A DNA stretch of 26,246 nt from an uncultured Coprococcus sp. (GTDB taxonomy: Bacteria; Bacillota_A; Clostridia; Lachnospirales; Lachnospiraceae): assembly GCA_900767685.1 (NCBI GenBank), contig CAAGAB010000241.1, forward strand, positions 1 to 26,246, given 5' to 3'. Shown here in pieces: positions 1-7,153 of this stretch. The position numbers and the translations under genes are program-made. Numbering within the stretch: the stretch's first letter is position 1; every line of letters begins with the position of its first letter. Below the pieces are notes generated by a model that was not told the origin of the DNA, ran no database searches, and saw only the letters and a program-made list of their open reading frames with translations.

Positions 1-1317
1 GGAGCGTATGGGGAGCATGGACCTACAACAGTCGGACTTAGCGGGCATAAGTCCATCCCGTTATATACAGGAGGTCTTGAGGCATATAGGTTTGGATATG
101 ATGTTGTATATACGAACACCATGGCGGCCGGCGCATACAGAGGCTATGGGGCTACACAGGGAATTTTCGCACTTGAGTCTGCGGTGAATGAACTCGCGGA
201 GAAACTGGGGATAGATCCGACTGTGATCCGTGAGCAGAATATGCTACGTGAGGGAATGAAGATGCCTGCGTATTATGGCGAGACGGCAAATGCGTGTGCT
301 CTTGACAGATGTATGGCCAGATGCAAGGAGATATTTAACTGGGATGATAAATACCCAGTCAGGGACATGGGAAACGGAAAAGTCAGGGCTGCAGGAGTGG
401 CAATGGCCATGCAGGGTTCTTGTATATCGAATGTGGATGTAGGATCTGCAACGGTCAAGCTTGCGGATGATGGTACATTTAACCTGATAATCGGTGCTGC
501 AGACATGGGAACCGGATGTGATACAATCCTTGCACAGATGGTTGCGGAGTGTATGGATTGCTCGGTTGATGACGTGGCGGTATTTGGAGCAGACACAGAT
601 GCTTCACCATATGATTCCGGCTCGTATGCTTCATCCACTACGTATGTAACAGGAAAGGCTGTGGAGCTTGCATGTGATAAATTGAAGAAGAAGCTGTGCG
701 CAATTGCAGCAGGAATGCTCGGATGTGAACAGGATGAAATGTATTTCGAAAATGGCAGGGCATATCGGACAGGAACAGATCAAAGTGTTTCTTTGGCTGA
801 TATAAGTGTGAAGGATCAGGTCGCAAATGATATTGCCGCTGTAGCTACAGTCTCTCATTCGTCTCCGGTTTCACCTCCTCCATATATGGTCGGAATGGTT
901 GAGATAGAGCTTGACAGATATACAGGAGAAGTGAAGATACTGGATTATGCTGCAGTCGTAGATTGTGGCATAGCCATAAACCCTGCACTGGCACGTGTTC
1001 AGGCAGAGGGAGGCATAGTCCAGGGAATAGGACACACTCTGTTTGAGAACATCACCTACAATGCGAAGGGATGCCCGATAGAGTCGAGTTTCATGCAATA
1101 CAAGATACCAACCCGTCTGGATATGGGACATTTGAGGGTGGAATTTGAAAACAGCTATGAGCCTACAGGTCCTTTTGGAGCCAAATCGATAGGAGAAATA
1201 GTTATCAACACTCCGGCACCTGCTATTGCACATGCCATATACAGGGCGACAGGTGTATGGCACAGAGAACTGCCGATCACACCGGAGAAGATTCTTATGT
1301 CCATGCCGGAAGAGTAA
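1..1317 (+). CDS. Xanthine dehydrogenase-type molybdenum hydroxylase, large subunit (3' part)
   Basis: Partial gene: the frame is open from base 1, so the start lies outside the window and about 438 C-terminal residues are visible. The family hydroxylates purines or related heterocycles at a molybdopterin-cytosine-dinucleotide centre, passing electrons to separate FeS and FAD subunits. Seen here: an AYRGYG block at bases 133-150, equivalent to the FRGFG substrate/cofactor loop of xanthine dehydrogenases; glycine-rich cofactor-binding stretches (GAADMGTG, near 490); and a C-terminal GAKSIGE block near 1180-1200, where this family carries its catalytic glutamate. The NCS2 purine permease 73 nt downstream supports a purine substrate. 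The substrate cannot be fixed from sequence alone; nicotinate or aldehyde-type relatives are alternatives. The FeS and FAD subunits would have to lie upstream. Confidence 0.85.
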   Translation, partial: GAYGEHGPTTVGLSGHKSIPLYTGGLEAYRFGYDVVYTNTMAAGAYRGYGATQGIFALESAVNELAEKLGIDPTVIREQNMLREGMKMPAYYGETANACALDRCMARCKEIFNWDDKYPVRDMGNGKVRAAGVAMAMQGSCISNVDVGSATVKLADDGTFNLIIGAADMGTGCDTILAQMVAECMDCSVDDVAVFGADTDASPYDSGSYASSTTYVTGKAVELACDKLKKKLCAIAAGMLGCEQDEMYFENGRAYRTGTDQSVSLADISVKDQVANDIAAVATVSHSSPVSPPPYMVGMVEIELDRYTGEVKILDYAAVVDCGIAINPALARVQAEGGIVQGIGHTLFENITYNAKGCPIESSFMQYKIPTRLDMGHLRVEFENSYEPTGPFGAKSIGEIVINTPAPAIAHAIYRATGVWHRELPITPEKILMSMPEE

Positions 1318-1390
1318 GTAATTGGAGATAACATAAGCAGAATAACAGAATCTGTAATATGAAAATAAAATATACAGGAGAAAACAACAG

Positions 1391-2782
1391 ATGAAAAATA
1401 AGTTTAAACTTTCAGAAACAGCATTCCAGCTTGATGGAAGGATGCCTCTTTCCCAGGCGATACCTCTTGGACTTCAGCATGTCCTTGCAATGTTTGTCGG
1501 AAATTTGACACCATTATTAATTATTACAGGAGCATGCGGACTGGTCGGTGGTGAATTTGCTGATCTTCAGCTTTCACTGCTTCAGAATGCAATGCTTATC
1601 GCGGGAGTTGTCACCCTGATACAGCTTTTCTCAATAGGTCCTGTTGGAGGAAAGGTACCGATCATTATGGGTACATCTTCAGGTTTTATAGGAGTATTCA
1701 ACAGTGTGGCGGCAACCATGGGAGGTGGAGTGCTTGCGTATGGTGCGATTATGGGCGCATCCATTATCGGTGGCTTGTTTGAGACTGTGCTTGGTTTTTT
1801 CCTGAAGCCTCTGCGCAGATTTTTCCCGGCTGTTGTAACAGGTACAGTGGTTTTATCCATTGGACTCAGCCTTATATCGGTGGGAATAAATTCATTTGGA
1901 GGTGGAAATAATGCCGCAGACTTTGGCTCCATGGAGAACCTTCTGCTTGCATTATTTGTCCTTGTGGTCATCCTTTTCTTTAAGCTCTGGACAAAAGGAT
2001 TTTTGAGCTCGTCATCTATTCTTTTTGGAATAATCGCAGGTTATATCGCGGCGATCATAATGGGACTTGTTCTTCCGAGAACAGGTATAACTGCTGACGG
2101 TGTGGAATATACCAAAGCCTGGGTGCTGAACTGGGACAAGGTGAAAGATGCTTCCTGGTTTGCGATTCCACAGCTCATGCCAGTAAAACCGGTGTTTGAT
2201 GTGCGCGCAATCCTTCCGGTGCTCATAATGTTTATTGTTACAGCGGTGGAGACTGTAGGCGATATATCAGGTGTTATGGAAGGTGGCCTTGGAAGGGAAG
2301 CCACAGATAAGGAACTTTCAGGTGGTGTGATGTGTGACGGTCTGGGTTCATCTCTTGCAGCGGTGTTTGGAGTCCTTCCAAATACATCATTCAGCCAGAA
2401 TGTGGGACTTGTAGCCATGACTAAGGTCGTCAACAGATTTGCGCTTGCAACAGGAGCGATATTCCTGATATTATGTGGCCTTTGCCCTAAACTTGCAGCA
2501 CTGGTGTCAATCATGCCTCAGTCAGTACTTGGCGGAGCTGCGGTTATGATGTTTTCTTCGATAGTTATCAGTGGTATTCAGCTCATAACAAAGGAACCGT
2601 TAAGCGCGCGCAATTTGTCCATAGTTTCAGTAGCACTGGGTGTGGGCTATGGAATGGGAGCCAATCCGGGTATTCTTGCAAATGCCCCTCAGCTGTTACA
2701 GCTTGTTTTTGGAGGCTCAGGAATTGTTCCTGCGGCAATGGTTGCAATTCTGCTTAATATTATCCTGCCTAAAGAAAAGTAG
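1391..2782 (+). CDS. NCS2 family purine (uracil-xanthine type) permease
   Basis: Polytopic membrane protein of 463 aa, a normal length for the nucleobase:cation symporter-2 family, which imports xanthine, urate, guanine or uracil with protons. Many hydrophobic helices are visible throughout. The family signature QNxGxxxxTxxxxR is present as QNVGLVAMTKVVNR (residues 336-349), and the conserved substrate-binding glutamate lies in AVETVGD (E287). The start is supported by an AGGAG at 1376-1380, 10 nt before the ATG. The gene follows the xanthine dehydrogenase-type subunit by 73 nt with no terminator between, so the two are probably co-transcribed for purine uptake and breakdown. Xanthine or urate is the likeliest substrate given that neighbour, but this is inference from context. 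Confidence 0.88.
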   Translation: MKNKFKLSETAFQLDGRMPLSQAIPLGLQHVLAMFVGNLTPLLIITGACGLVGGEFADLQLSLLQNAMLIAGVVTLIQLFSIGPVGGKVPIIMGTSSGFIGVFNSVAATMGGGVLAYGAIMGASIIGGLFETVLGFFLKPLRRFFPAVVTGTVVLSIGLSLISVGINSFGGGNNAADFGSMENLLLALFVLVVILFFKLWTKGFLSSSSILFGIIAGYIAAIIMGLVLPRTGITADGVEYTKAWVLNWDKVKDASWFAIPQLMPVKPVFDVRAILPVLIMFIVTAVETVGDISGVMEGGLGREATDKELSGGVMCDGLGSSLAAVFGVLPNTSFSQNVGLVAMTKVVNRFALATGAIFLILCGLCPKLAALVSIMPQSVLGGAAVMMFSSIVISGIQLITKEPLSARNLSIVSVALGVGYGMGANPGILANAPQLLQLVFGGSGIVPAAMVAILLNIILPKEK

Positions 2783-2810
2783 TAATCAGGGACGTTCCTG
2801 GGAGGAGAAG

Positions 2811-3260
2811 ATGTCTAAACGATGGAGCAAATTACAACAGAGATTATATAATCTGATGGACGAATCAGTGGGATTCCAGATTCACTGTGCGATATATAAG
2901 ATGAATTCTAATTTTTCACACCAGACTAATCCGCTTCCAAGGTATTTTATAACTATAGGCGAGGATGTGGTATGGGACTATCCGAGGCAGTTTGACACGT
3001 CATATAAGTATGGATGGAATAGTTACCCATGGGATGGTGAAATATCGGACATATCTCAGGTTATAGAGAACTATGTCCAGAGACCGGAATCGGAGATCAT
3101 GGATCCGGTGTATGGTGATATGTGGGGACTGGTTGATATACTCAGAGTTTGTGACCGCAGGGTCGGAAGAAGGAGACTTGAGAAGCTTCTTAATTCTACG
3201 GATGATGAGGTACTTCGCATGATAATTGGGAGGAGATTATATGCCACTAAGGATTGTTAG
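2811..3260 (+). CDS. Small conserved hypothetical protein (possibly SF0329 family)
   Basis: 149 aa. The frame is open further upstream into the permease gene, but the ATG at 2811 is chosen because GGAGGAG sits at 2801-2807 immediately before it. The protein begins MSKRWSKLQQRLYNL and has an aromatic-rich middle (PRYFITIGEDVVWDYPRQF), then a basic C-terminal segment (CDRRVGRRRLEKLL). There is no signal peptide or membrane helix, so it is probably cytoplasmic. The opening WSKLQ...QIHC...PRYF...WDYP pattern recalls the uncharacterised SF0329 family, from memory only. It lies 28 nt after the permease stop and upstream of a strong terminator, so it is likely the last gene of the purine operon. The function is unknown. 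Confidence 0.75.
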   Translation: MSKRWSKLQQRLYNLMDESVGFQIHCAIYKMNSNFSHQTNPLPRYFITIGEDVVWDYPRQFDTSYKYGWNSYPWDGEISDISQVIENYVQRPESEIMDPVYGDMWGLVDILRVCDRRVGRRRLEKLLNSTDDEVLRMIIGRRLYATKDC

Positions 3261-3330
3261 GAATCATATTCTCTTACTTCATAGAAAATGAAATATATGA
3301 CATTATTGAACTGGATATTCAACTGGAAGA

Positions 3331-3346
3331 ACACGGACTGCCGTGT
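3331..3346 (+). other. Short perfect hairpin after the purine operon
   Basis: ACACGG and CCGTGT form a 6-bp perfect stem around an ACTG loop. No T tract follows, so it is not a terminator by itself. It lies in the untranslated tail between the hypothetical gene and the terminator at 3377-3401. It could be a 3'-end RNA structure or chance. Confidence 0.3.
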
Positions 3347-3376
3347 GCCATTTCGTAATATTACAGGATTTTTCAG

Positions 3377-3401
3377 GGTCGCTTTCGAAGCGACCTTTTT
3401 T
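3377..3401 (+). terminator. Rho-independent terminator
   Basis: An 8-bp perfect stem GGTCGCTT/AAGCGACC with a TCG loop is followed directly by six T residues (3396-3401). It ends the transcript carrying the molybdenum hydroxylase, permease and small hypothetical gene, and separates it from the vWA gene. Confidence 0.9.
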
Positions 3402-3415
3402 CGTGCCCTCTTTTG

Positions 3416-3421
3416 TATAAT
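3416..3421 (+). promoter_or_regulatory. Possible -10 box for the vWA gene
   Basis: A perfect TATAAT lies just after the terminator and 57 nt before the vWA start codon. The sequence where a -35 box should be falls in the terminator's descending arm and T tract and matches poorly, so this is a candidate on the -10 match and position alone. Confidence 0.4.
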
Positions 3422-3478
3422 GCGGATATAAGATAAAACACCGAGAGGTGATGACATATCATAAGGAGGACAAATATT

Positions 3479-4156
3479 ATGCGTAAAGGTTTAACAGAAG
3501 TTGTTTTTATTTTGGACAGAAGTGGTTCTATGAGGGGACTTGAGGCAGATACCATAGGTGGATTCAACTCCATGATTGAGAAACAGAGAAAAGAGGAGGG
3601 AGAGGCATATATCTCCACAGTGCTTTTTGATGATCAGACAGAGGTGATCTATGACAGGGTTTCGGTTGATAAAGTGGAGCCGATGAATGACAGGCAGTAC
3701 TATGTCAGGGGCTGCACAGCTCTTCTCGATGCCATTGGCGGAGCGATCGACCATATTGCAAATGTTCACAGATATGCGAGGGAAGAAGACAGACCGGAAA
3801 AGACACTATTTATCATAACAACTGATGGAATGGAAAATTCCAGCCGAATATACACCTACAAAATGGTAAAAAAGATGGTGGAGAAGGAGAAGAAAAAATA
3901 TGGCTGGGAGTTCCTGTTCCTTGGAGCAAATATTGACGCGATAGAGACTGCGGGAAGATTTGGCATAGGGGCAGATAGAGCATTCAATTATGAATGTGAT
4001 AGTGTAGGAGTATCACTTAATTACCAGGCAATTTCGCAGACAGTGTCTGCAGTCCGCAGATCAACTAGCAAAGAGGAGCTGGATAATGCAGTGTATGCAA
4101 GCTGTGAGACCATCAGGGACGATTACAAGAGGCGTCATGGTAAGAGAAGAGTGTAG
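3479..4156 (+). CDS. von Willebrand factor type A (vWA) domain protein
   Basis: 225 aa, essentially one vWA domain. All parts of the metal-ion-dependent adhesion site are visible: DRSGS at residues 13-17 (DxSxS), a threonine in GCTALLDA (T80) and an aspartate in TTDGMEN (D116), so Mg2+ binding should be intact. There is no signal peptide or transmembrane helix, which suggests an intracellular role rather than adhesion. The C-terminal part (GWEFLFLGANIDA onward) completes the Rossmann-like fold and ends in a basic tail. The start is set by AAGGAGGA at 3463-3470. It follows a terminator and has its own putative -10 box. The ADP-ribosylglycohydrolase gene begins 68 nt downstream. Intracellular bacterial vWA proteins often partner with other proteins; the partner here is unknown. 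Confidence 0.85.
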   Translation: MRKGLTEVVFILDRSGSMRGLEADTIGGFNSMIEKQRKEEGEAYISTVLFDDQTEVIYDRVSVDKVEPMNDRQYYVRGCTALLDAIGGAIDHIANVHRYAREEDRPEKTLFIITTDGMENSSRIYTYKMVKKMVEKEKKKYGWEFLFLGANIDAIETAGRFGIGADRAFNYECDSVGVSLNYQAISQTVSAVRRSTSKEELDNAVYASCETIRDDYKRRHGKRRV

Positions 4157-4224
4157 ATAGAATCCTGTCGCATAGATAAAAAACATGTGACGATGGAAAG
4201 TATCAATATCAAGGAGGAGACATT

Positions 4225-5046
4225 ATGTACGGAGCAATAATTGGAGATATCTGCGGATCTAAATATGAGGGTGCAAGAAATATTTATATGAACAAATACG
4301 TGGAGCTTTTTCCGGTGGGATGCTGCTTCACTGATGATACGGCCATGACAATAGCAGTTGCAGATGCACTTATGAGACCGGCAGACAATGACAATGATAT
4401 GAAGAAGAATATAGTTGACACGATGGTTTTGTGGGCGAGAAAATATCCGAGAGCCGGATATGGCGGCGGGTTCAGAGAGTGGTTTAACAGTGTGGAGCAA
4501 AAGCCGTATAACAGTTTTGGAAACGGATCAGCGATGAGGGTATCACCGTGTGCTCTATATGCGAAGAGCCTTGATGAGGCGCTGCACCTTGCAAAGCTTT
4601 CAGCGGAAGTGACGCACAATCATCCGGAAGGAATAAAGGGTGCACAGGCGATAGCTGCATGCATATACATGGCAAAAGATGGAAAAAGCAAAGATGAAAT
4701 AAGAGATTATGTGATAAAGAATTTCTATAATCTGGATAGGAGTATTGATCAGATATCCGAAGAAGGGACATGGGGATGCACGTGTATGGTGACGGTACCT
4801 GTGGCAATACAGGCATTTCTGGAAAGTACGGACTTTGAAGATGCTATAAGAAATGCAATATCCGTGGGCGGCGACACCGACACAAATGCAGCTATGGCAG
4901 GTTCCATTGCATGGAGTTTTTACAAAAGGCATAATGGAGATGCTCTGACGACGGATATGAATTGCATGATTGAAAAGGTAAAAGATATTATTCCGAGGGA
5001 AATGTTAAAGGTGATAAAAAGTTTTGAGAGGATAGTCTCAAGGTAA
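4225..5046 (+). CDS. ADP-ribosylglycohydrolase family protein (DraG/ARH-like)
   Basis: 273 aa, a normal length for the single-domain DraG/ARH family, which removes ADP-ribose from proteins or small molecules using two metal ions. The N-terminal GAIIGDICGS, the metal-binding FTDDTAM (residues 35-41) and the C-terminal GGDTDTNAA (215-223) are all present, so the metal site looks complete. THNHPEGIKGAQAIA (130-144) is also typical. The start has AAGGAGGA at 4211-4218. The target cannot be read from sequence; family members act on ADP-ribosyl-arginine, nitrogenase reductase, ADP-ribosylated nucleic acids or free metabolites. No obvious ADP-ribosyltransferase lies in the window. The gene sits 68 nt after the vWA gene, and the two may be co-transcribed. 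Confidence 0.88.
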   Translation: MYGAIIGDICGSKYEGARNIYMNKYVELFPVGCCFTDDTAMTIAVADALMRPADNDNDMKKNIVDTMVLWARKYPRAGYGGGFREWFNSVEQKPYNSFGNGSAMRVSPCALYAKSLDEALHLAKLSAEVTHNHPEGIKGAQAIAACIYMAKDGKSKDEIRDYVIKNFYNLDRSIDQISEEGTWGCTCMVTVPVAIQAFLESTDFEDAIRNAISVGGDTDTNAAMAGSIAWSFYKRHNGDALTTDMNCMIEKVKDIIPREMLKVIKSFERIVSR

Positions 5047-5108
5047 AAGATAAAAGTTAAAACAAAAAAGCTGAAAATCAATAATTCATAGTATATTACT
5101 GTGGATCA

Positions 5109-5137
5109 TTGATAATGGAGAGGACGGAGAGTATAAT
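5109..5137 (+). promoter_or_regulatory. Sigma-A promoter for the small-gene island
   Basis: TTGATA at 5109-5114 and a perfect TATAAT at 5132-5137 are separated by exactly 17 nt, close to the consensus housekeeping promoter. Transcription would start near 5144, about 50 nt before the TTG start of the 58-aa gene. It lies in the gap after the ADP-ribosylglycohydrolase, where no terminator is visible. Confidence 0.7.
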
Positions 5138-5195
5138 AGGATCTGATAGTTGGCAGGATGATGAACATTTTTGACAGGGTAAACAGGAGACGCAA

Positions 5196-5372
5196 TTGGT
5201 TGATAAAAGTAAGATAGTGAAGGCATTTGGAAGGGGCGCAAAGGCGTTATGCCAGGTTATACTGTCGGCATTTGGCGTAAATAATGATGACTGCCACGAT
5301 GGTTCGCAGGACGATACTGGTCAGGAAAACGGTTATCCGGAGGAGTTGTTTGAAAAGTACAAATATAAATAA
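5196..5372 (+). CDS. Small hypothetical peptide (58 aa, TTG start)
   Basis: Short gene of 58 aa. An in-frame stop at 5172-5174 leaves the TTG at 5196 as the first usable start, and AGGAGA at 5185-5190 is correctly spaced 5 nt before it. The N-terminal half (KIVKAFGRGAKALCQVILSAF) is basic and amphipathic. The middle is acidic (NNDDCHDGSQDD) and the end is GYPEELFEKYKYK. Two cysteines (19 and 33) are present. A good promoter lies upstream, and the two Cys-cluster genes follow with a 27-nt gap, so the three are probably one transcript. I do not recognise it. A membrane-binding peptide or a small partner of the following proteins is possible, but that is inference. A 19-20 codon ORF (5158-5217) overlaps its start in another frame. 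Confidence 0.55.
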   Translation: MVDKSKIVKAFGRGAKALCQVILSAFGVNNDDCHDGSQDDTGQENGYPEELFEKYKYK

Positions 5373-5399
5373 TATTTGACATGGAGGTGTGATCTAAGC

Positions 5400-5624
5400 A
5401 TGGAGATAAAGAGTATTCTTATCAAGGACACGACAAAGAAAGAGCGTATGCGTATAGTTGCTGAGGGACTCAGCCAGTGTGGCGGAGCCTGTGATTTCTG
5501 TAACGGTTGTGACAATCTTGGCGGAGGTTCCATAGACTCATTCTATGAGCCATATATAAATGGCGAGAAGGAACTCCGTGAACTCAATGAGGAGTACAGA
5601 AGTAACTCCGGAATGGTACACTAG
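5400..5624 (+). CDS. Small CX3CX2CX2C protein, paralogue 1
   Basis: 74 aa from the ATG at 5400; GGAGGT at 5383-5388 precedes it at a slightly long spacing. An upstream TTG at 5376 would add 8 residues but has no ribosome binding site. The protein has four clustered cysteines at 27, 31, 34 and 37 (C-GGA-C-DF-C-NG-C), then glycines and a YEPYING block (49-55), followed by a charged helix-like tail. The same spacing recurs in the next gene, so the two are paralogues. The cluster could hold zinc or an iron-sulfur centre. CX3CX2C is also the radical-SAM spacing, but the protein is far too small for that enzyme. There is no signal peptide. The function is unknown. Confidence 0.75.
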   Translation: MEIKSILIKDTTKKERMRIVAEGLSQCGGACDFCNGCDNLGGGSIDSFYEPYINGEKELRELNEEYRSNSGMVH

Positions 5625-5632
5625 GTGAGACC

Positions 5633-5827
5633 ATGAGACCACCGGAAATAGAAAACTCAACTGAAGAAGAGAGAAGACAGTATATAAAAGATACGTTCAA
5701 ATGTATTGCCGATTGTGACATGTGTGGGATTTGCGTGGCATTTAAGGGCAAGGACCCTGAACTGGCATATGATGATTATATTATGGGAAAAAGGGATTAT
5801 ATTGATGTGTCAGGGGATTACAGATAG
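5633..5827 (+). CDS. Small CX3CX2CX2C protein, paralogue 2
   Basis: 64 aa. The ATG lies 8 nt after the previous stop and has AGGTGAGA at 5623-5630, so it is probably translationally coupled to its paralogue. Cysteines at 24, 28, 31 and 34 (C-IAD-C-DM-C-GI-C) have exactly the spacing of the preceding protein. The last cysteine is followed 12 residues later by YDDYIMG (46-52), matching YEPYING at the same distance. The N-terminus is acidic (STEEERRQY). A compact metal-binding protein is the simplest reading, with the two products perhaps forming a hetero-pair. I do not recognise the family, and no enzyme that would modify them is adjacent. Confidence 0.75.
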   Translation: MRPPEIENSTEEERRQYIKDTFKCIADCDMCGICVAFKGKDPELAYDDYIMGKRDYIDVSGDYR

Positions 5828-5847
5828 TTGAGCCAATAGTGGGGGCA

Positions 5848-5943
5848 ATGATCACAGATGGTCTTGATGAGAGCGACAGGGAGTATGTCAGGGCCTCATA
5901 TGTGATAAAAAAAATAGTTGTTGATAACAAAAAAATATGCTAA
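5848..5943 (+). CDS. Very short hypothetical ORF (31 aa)
   Basis: The ATG at 5848 gives 31 aa beginning MITDGLDESDREYVRASYV and ending in a lysine-rich tail. A G-rich GGGGG at 5841-5845 is a poor but possible ribosome binding site, too close to the ATG. It lies 20 nt after the second Cys-cluster gene. It could be a fourth member of the island, a decayed remnant or chance. Coding potential cannot be judged at this length. Confidence 0.25.
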   Translation: MITDGLDESDREYVRASYVIKKIVVDNKKIC

Positions 5944-5960
5944 CATAAAATAGTAGTTTT

Positions 5961-5974
5961 CGAATGTATGTTCG
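5961..5974 (+). promoter_or_regulatory. LexA/DinR-like operator
   Basis: The sequence CGAATGTATGTTCG matches the Gram-positive SOS box core GAAC-N4-GTTC with one mismatch (GAAT-N4-GTTC) and has the flanking C/G. It lies 6 nt upstream of a perfect TATAAT, in the -35 region, where a bound repressor would block polymerase. The downstream run of closely spaced genes includes a Y-family DNA polymerase and a YolD-like gene, a pair known to be LexA-controlled in Bacillus. That agreement of site and gene content is the main support. Confidence 0.55.
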
Positions 5975-5980
5975 ATATAG

Positions 5981-5986
5981 TATAAT
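5981..5986 (+). promoter_or_regulatory. -10 box of the ROK-MATE-polymerase-YolD transcript
   Basis: A perfect TATAAT lies 146 nt before the ROK start codon. The matching -35 position (5957-5963) is a poor TTTCGA-like sequence overlapped by the LexA-like operator. This arrangement suits a promoter that is weak or repressed until induced. Confidence 0.5.
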
Positions 5987-6005
5987 GAAATCGCTGATGC
6001 GAGAG

Positions 6006-6035
6006 TATGTCATCATGATTGTGTACGATGACGTA
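6006..6035 (+). other. Leader hairpin in the 5' untranslated region
   Basis: TATGTCATC and GATGACGTA pair over 9 bp (one G-U) around a 12-nt loop, within the roughly 140-nt leader between the -10 box and the ROK gene. No T tract follows, so it is not a terminator. It could influence mRNA stability; I do not match it to a known riboswitch. Confidence 0.35.
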
Positions 6036-6132
6036 TGGTATAACATATACTGTAGATACATTTGAGACTGCTATTTTTTAGCTTGAAGAAAAATATATAG
6101 TAATAAAACCTATTCGGTATGGAGGAGAAGAT

Positions 6133-7128
6133 ATGTACCTTGTGATAGACGTAGGCGGAACATTTATAAAGCATTGTGTGATGGACAGAGATGCTGAGAT
6201 AATGGAGAAGAATAAATTCCCTACACCTGGAAGATTTGGGAATGGACTGGAGAACATACAACAGGGGCTGGATGCATTCCTTGATGCAATTCAGTCGATA
6301 TATGATGGATATAAGGAAAGATATGATATACAAGGAATAGCTATATCACTTCCTGGACAGGTGGACGTGGACAACGGAATATGTTATGCCGGCGGAGCCT
6401 TGCCTTACCTTGACAAAGCACATATAGGCGAGCTTGTAAGCGAGAGATGCGATGGACTTAAGGTAGCGCTTGAGAACGACGGCAAATGTGCAGCATTGTC
6501 GGAGATATGGCAGGGAAATGCAAAGGACTATAGCAGCGCAGTTGTATTGGTATTTGGCACAGGTGTCGGTGGAGGAATAGTCATAGACAGAAAGATACTC
6601 CACGGCAGAGGTATGGTTGCCGGTGAGATGTCGTACCTGTTTGAGGATGTGAACAGGGATAATATAGACAAACTTGTACCGCTTGAGGCAAATCTCAAGA
6701 ATACAAAGGAACATGTAAAACTTCCGGACAATGTCATCTGGACGATGCAGGCATCGGTAAGCTCACTCAGAAGAGAGGTGGCAGCAGTCAAGGGCATGAG
6801 GGAAGATGAAGTGTCAGGTGAGATGATATATGAGTGGGAGGCTGCCGGTGATAAGGCGGTCATAGATGTGCTTGAGGACTGGTATCTGAATATTGCCAAG
6901 CACTGTATGAACATGCATGTTCTGCTGGCACCGGACATCATACTCCTTGGCGGTGGAATCAGTGCGGAACCAAGATTCATACAGGGCGTGAAGAAGTATG
7001 TGGATAAACTGGCGAAATTTTCAGTGATTTATAATGAGATGCAGGTAGGACTGTGCAAATTTGGCAACGATTCCAATCTCATAGGAGCACTTTTCAACTA
7101 TCTTCAGAAGTATGAGGGCGCCCACTAG
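6133..7128 (+). CDS. ROK family protein (sugar kinase-like)
   Basis: 331 aa, normal for single-domain ROK sugar kinases, which phosphorylate glucose, N-acetylmannosamine or similar sugars with ATP. The N-terminal phosphate loop DVGGT (residues 6-10), the catalytic-type ENDGKCAA (114-121) and the second phosphate motif GTGVGGG (142-148) are all present, so kinase activity is plausible. There is no N-terminal helix-turn-helix, so it is not an NagC/XylR-type repressor. The usual AGEIGH is AGEMSY here, and the CxCGxxGCxE zinc motif that normally follows is absent. GGAGG at 6121-6125 sets the start. It is the first gene after the LexA-like site and is followed by the MATE gene after 25 nt. The substrate is unknown. 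Confidence 0.85.
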   Translation: MYLVIDVGGTFIKHCVMDRDAEIMEKNKFPTPGRFGNGLENIQQGLDAFLDAIQSIYDGYKERYDIQGIAISLPGQVDVDNGICYAGGALPYLDKAHIGELVSERCDGLKVALENDGKCAALSEIWQGNAKDYSSAVVLVFGTGVGGGIVIDRKILHGRGMVAGEMSYLFEDVNRDNIDKLVPLEANLKNTKEHVKLPDNVIWTMQASVSSLRREVAAVKGMREDEVSGEMIYEWEAAGDKAVIDVLEDWYLNIAKHCMNMHVLLAPDIILLGGGISAEPRFIQGVKKYVDKLAKFSVIYNEMQVGLCKFGNDSNLIGALFNYLQKYEGAH

Positions 7129-7153
7129 ATAAGAAAACGGAGATCATATCAGG

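Noticed and set aside
2041..2514. 157-codon minus-strand frame
   Set aside because: It is antisense to the NCS2 permease with low-complexity composition and no motif; the permease is unambiguous.
4169..4193. Imperfect stem between the vWA and ADP-ribosylglycohydrolase genes considered as a terminator
   Set aside because: The 7-bp stem includes a G-U pair, has a long A-rich loop and is not followed by T residues.
5400..5827. Cys-cluster proteins considered as radical SAM enzymes or RiPP precursors
   Set aside because: They are far too short for a radical-SAM barrel, and no modification enzyme, protease or dedicated transporter is next to them.
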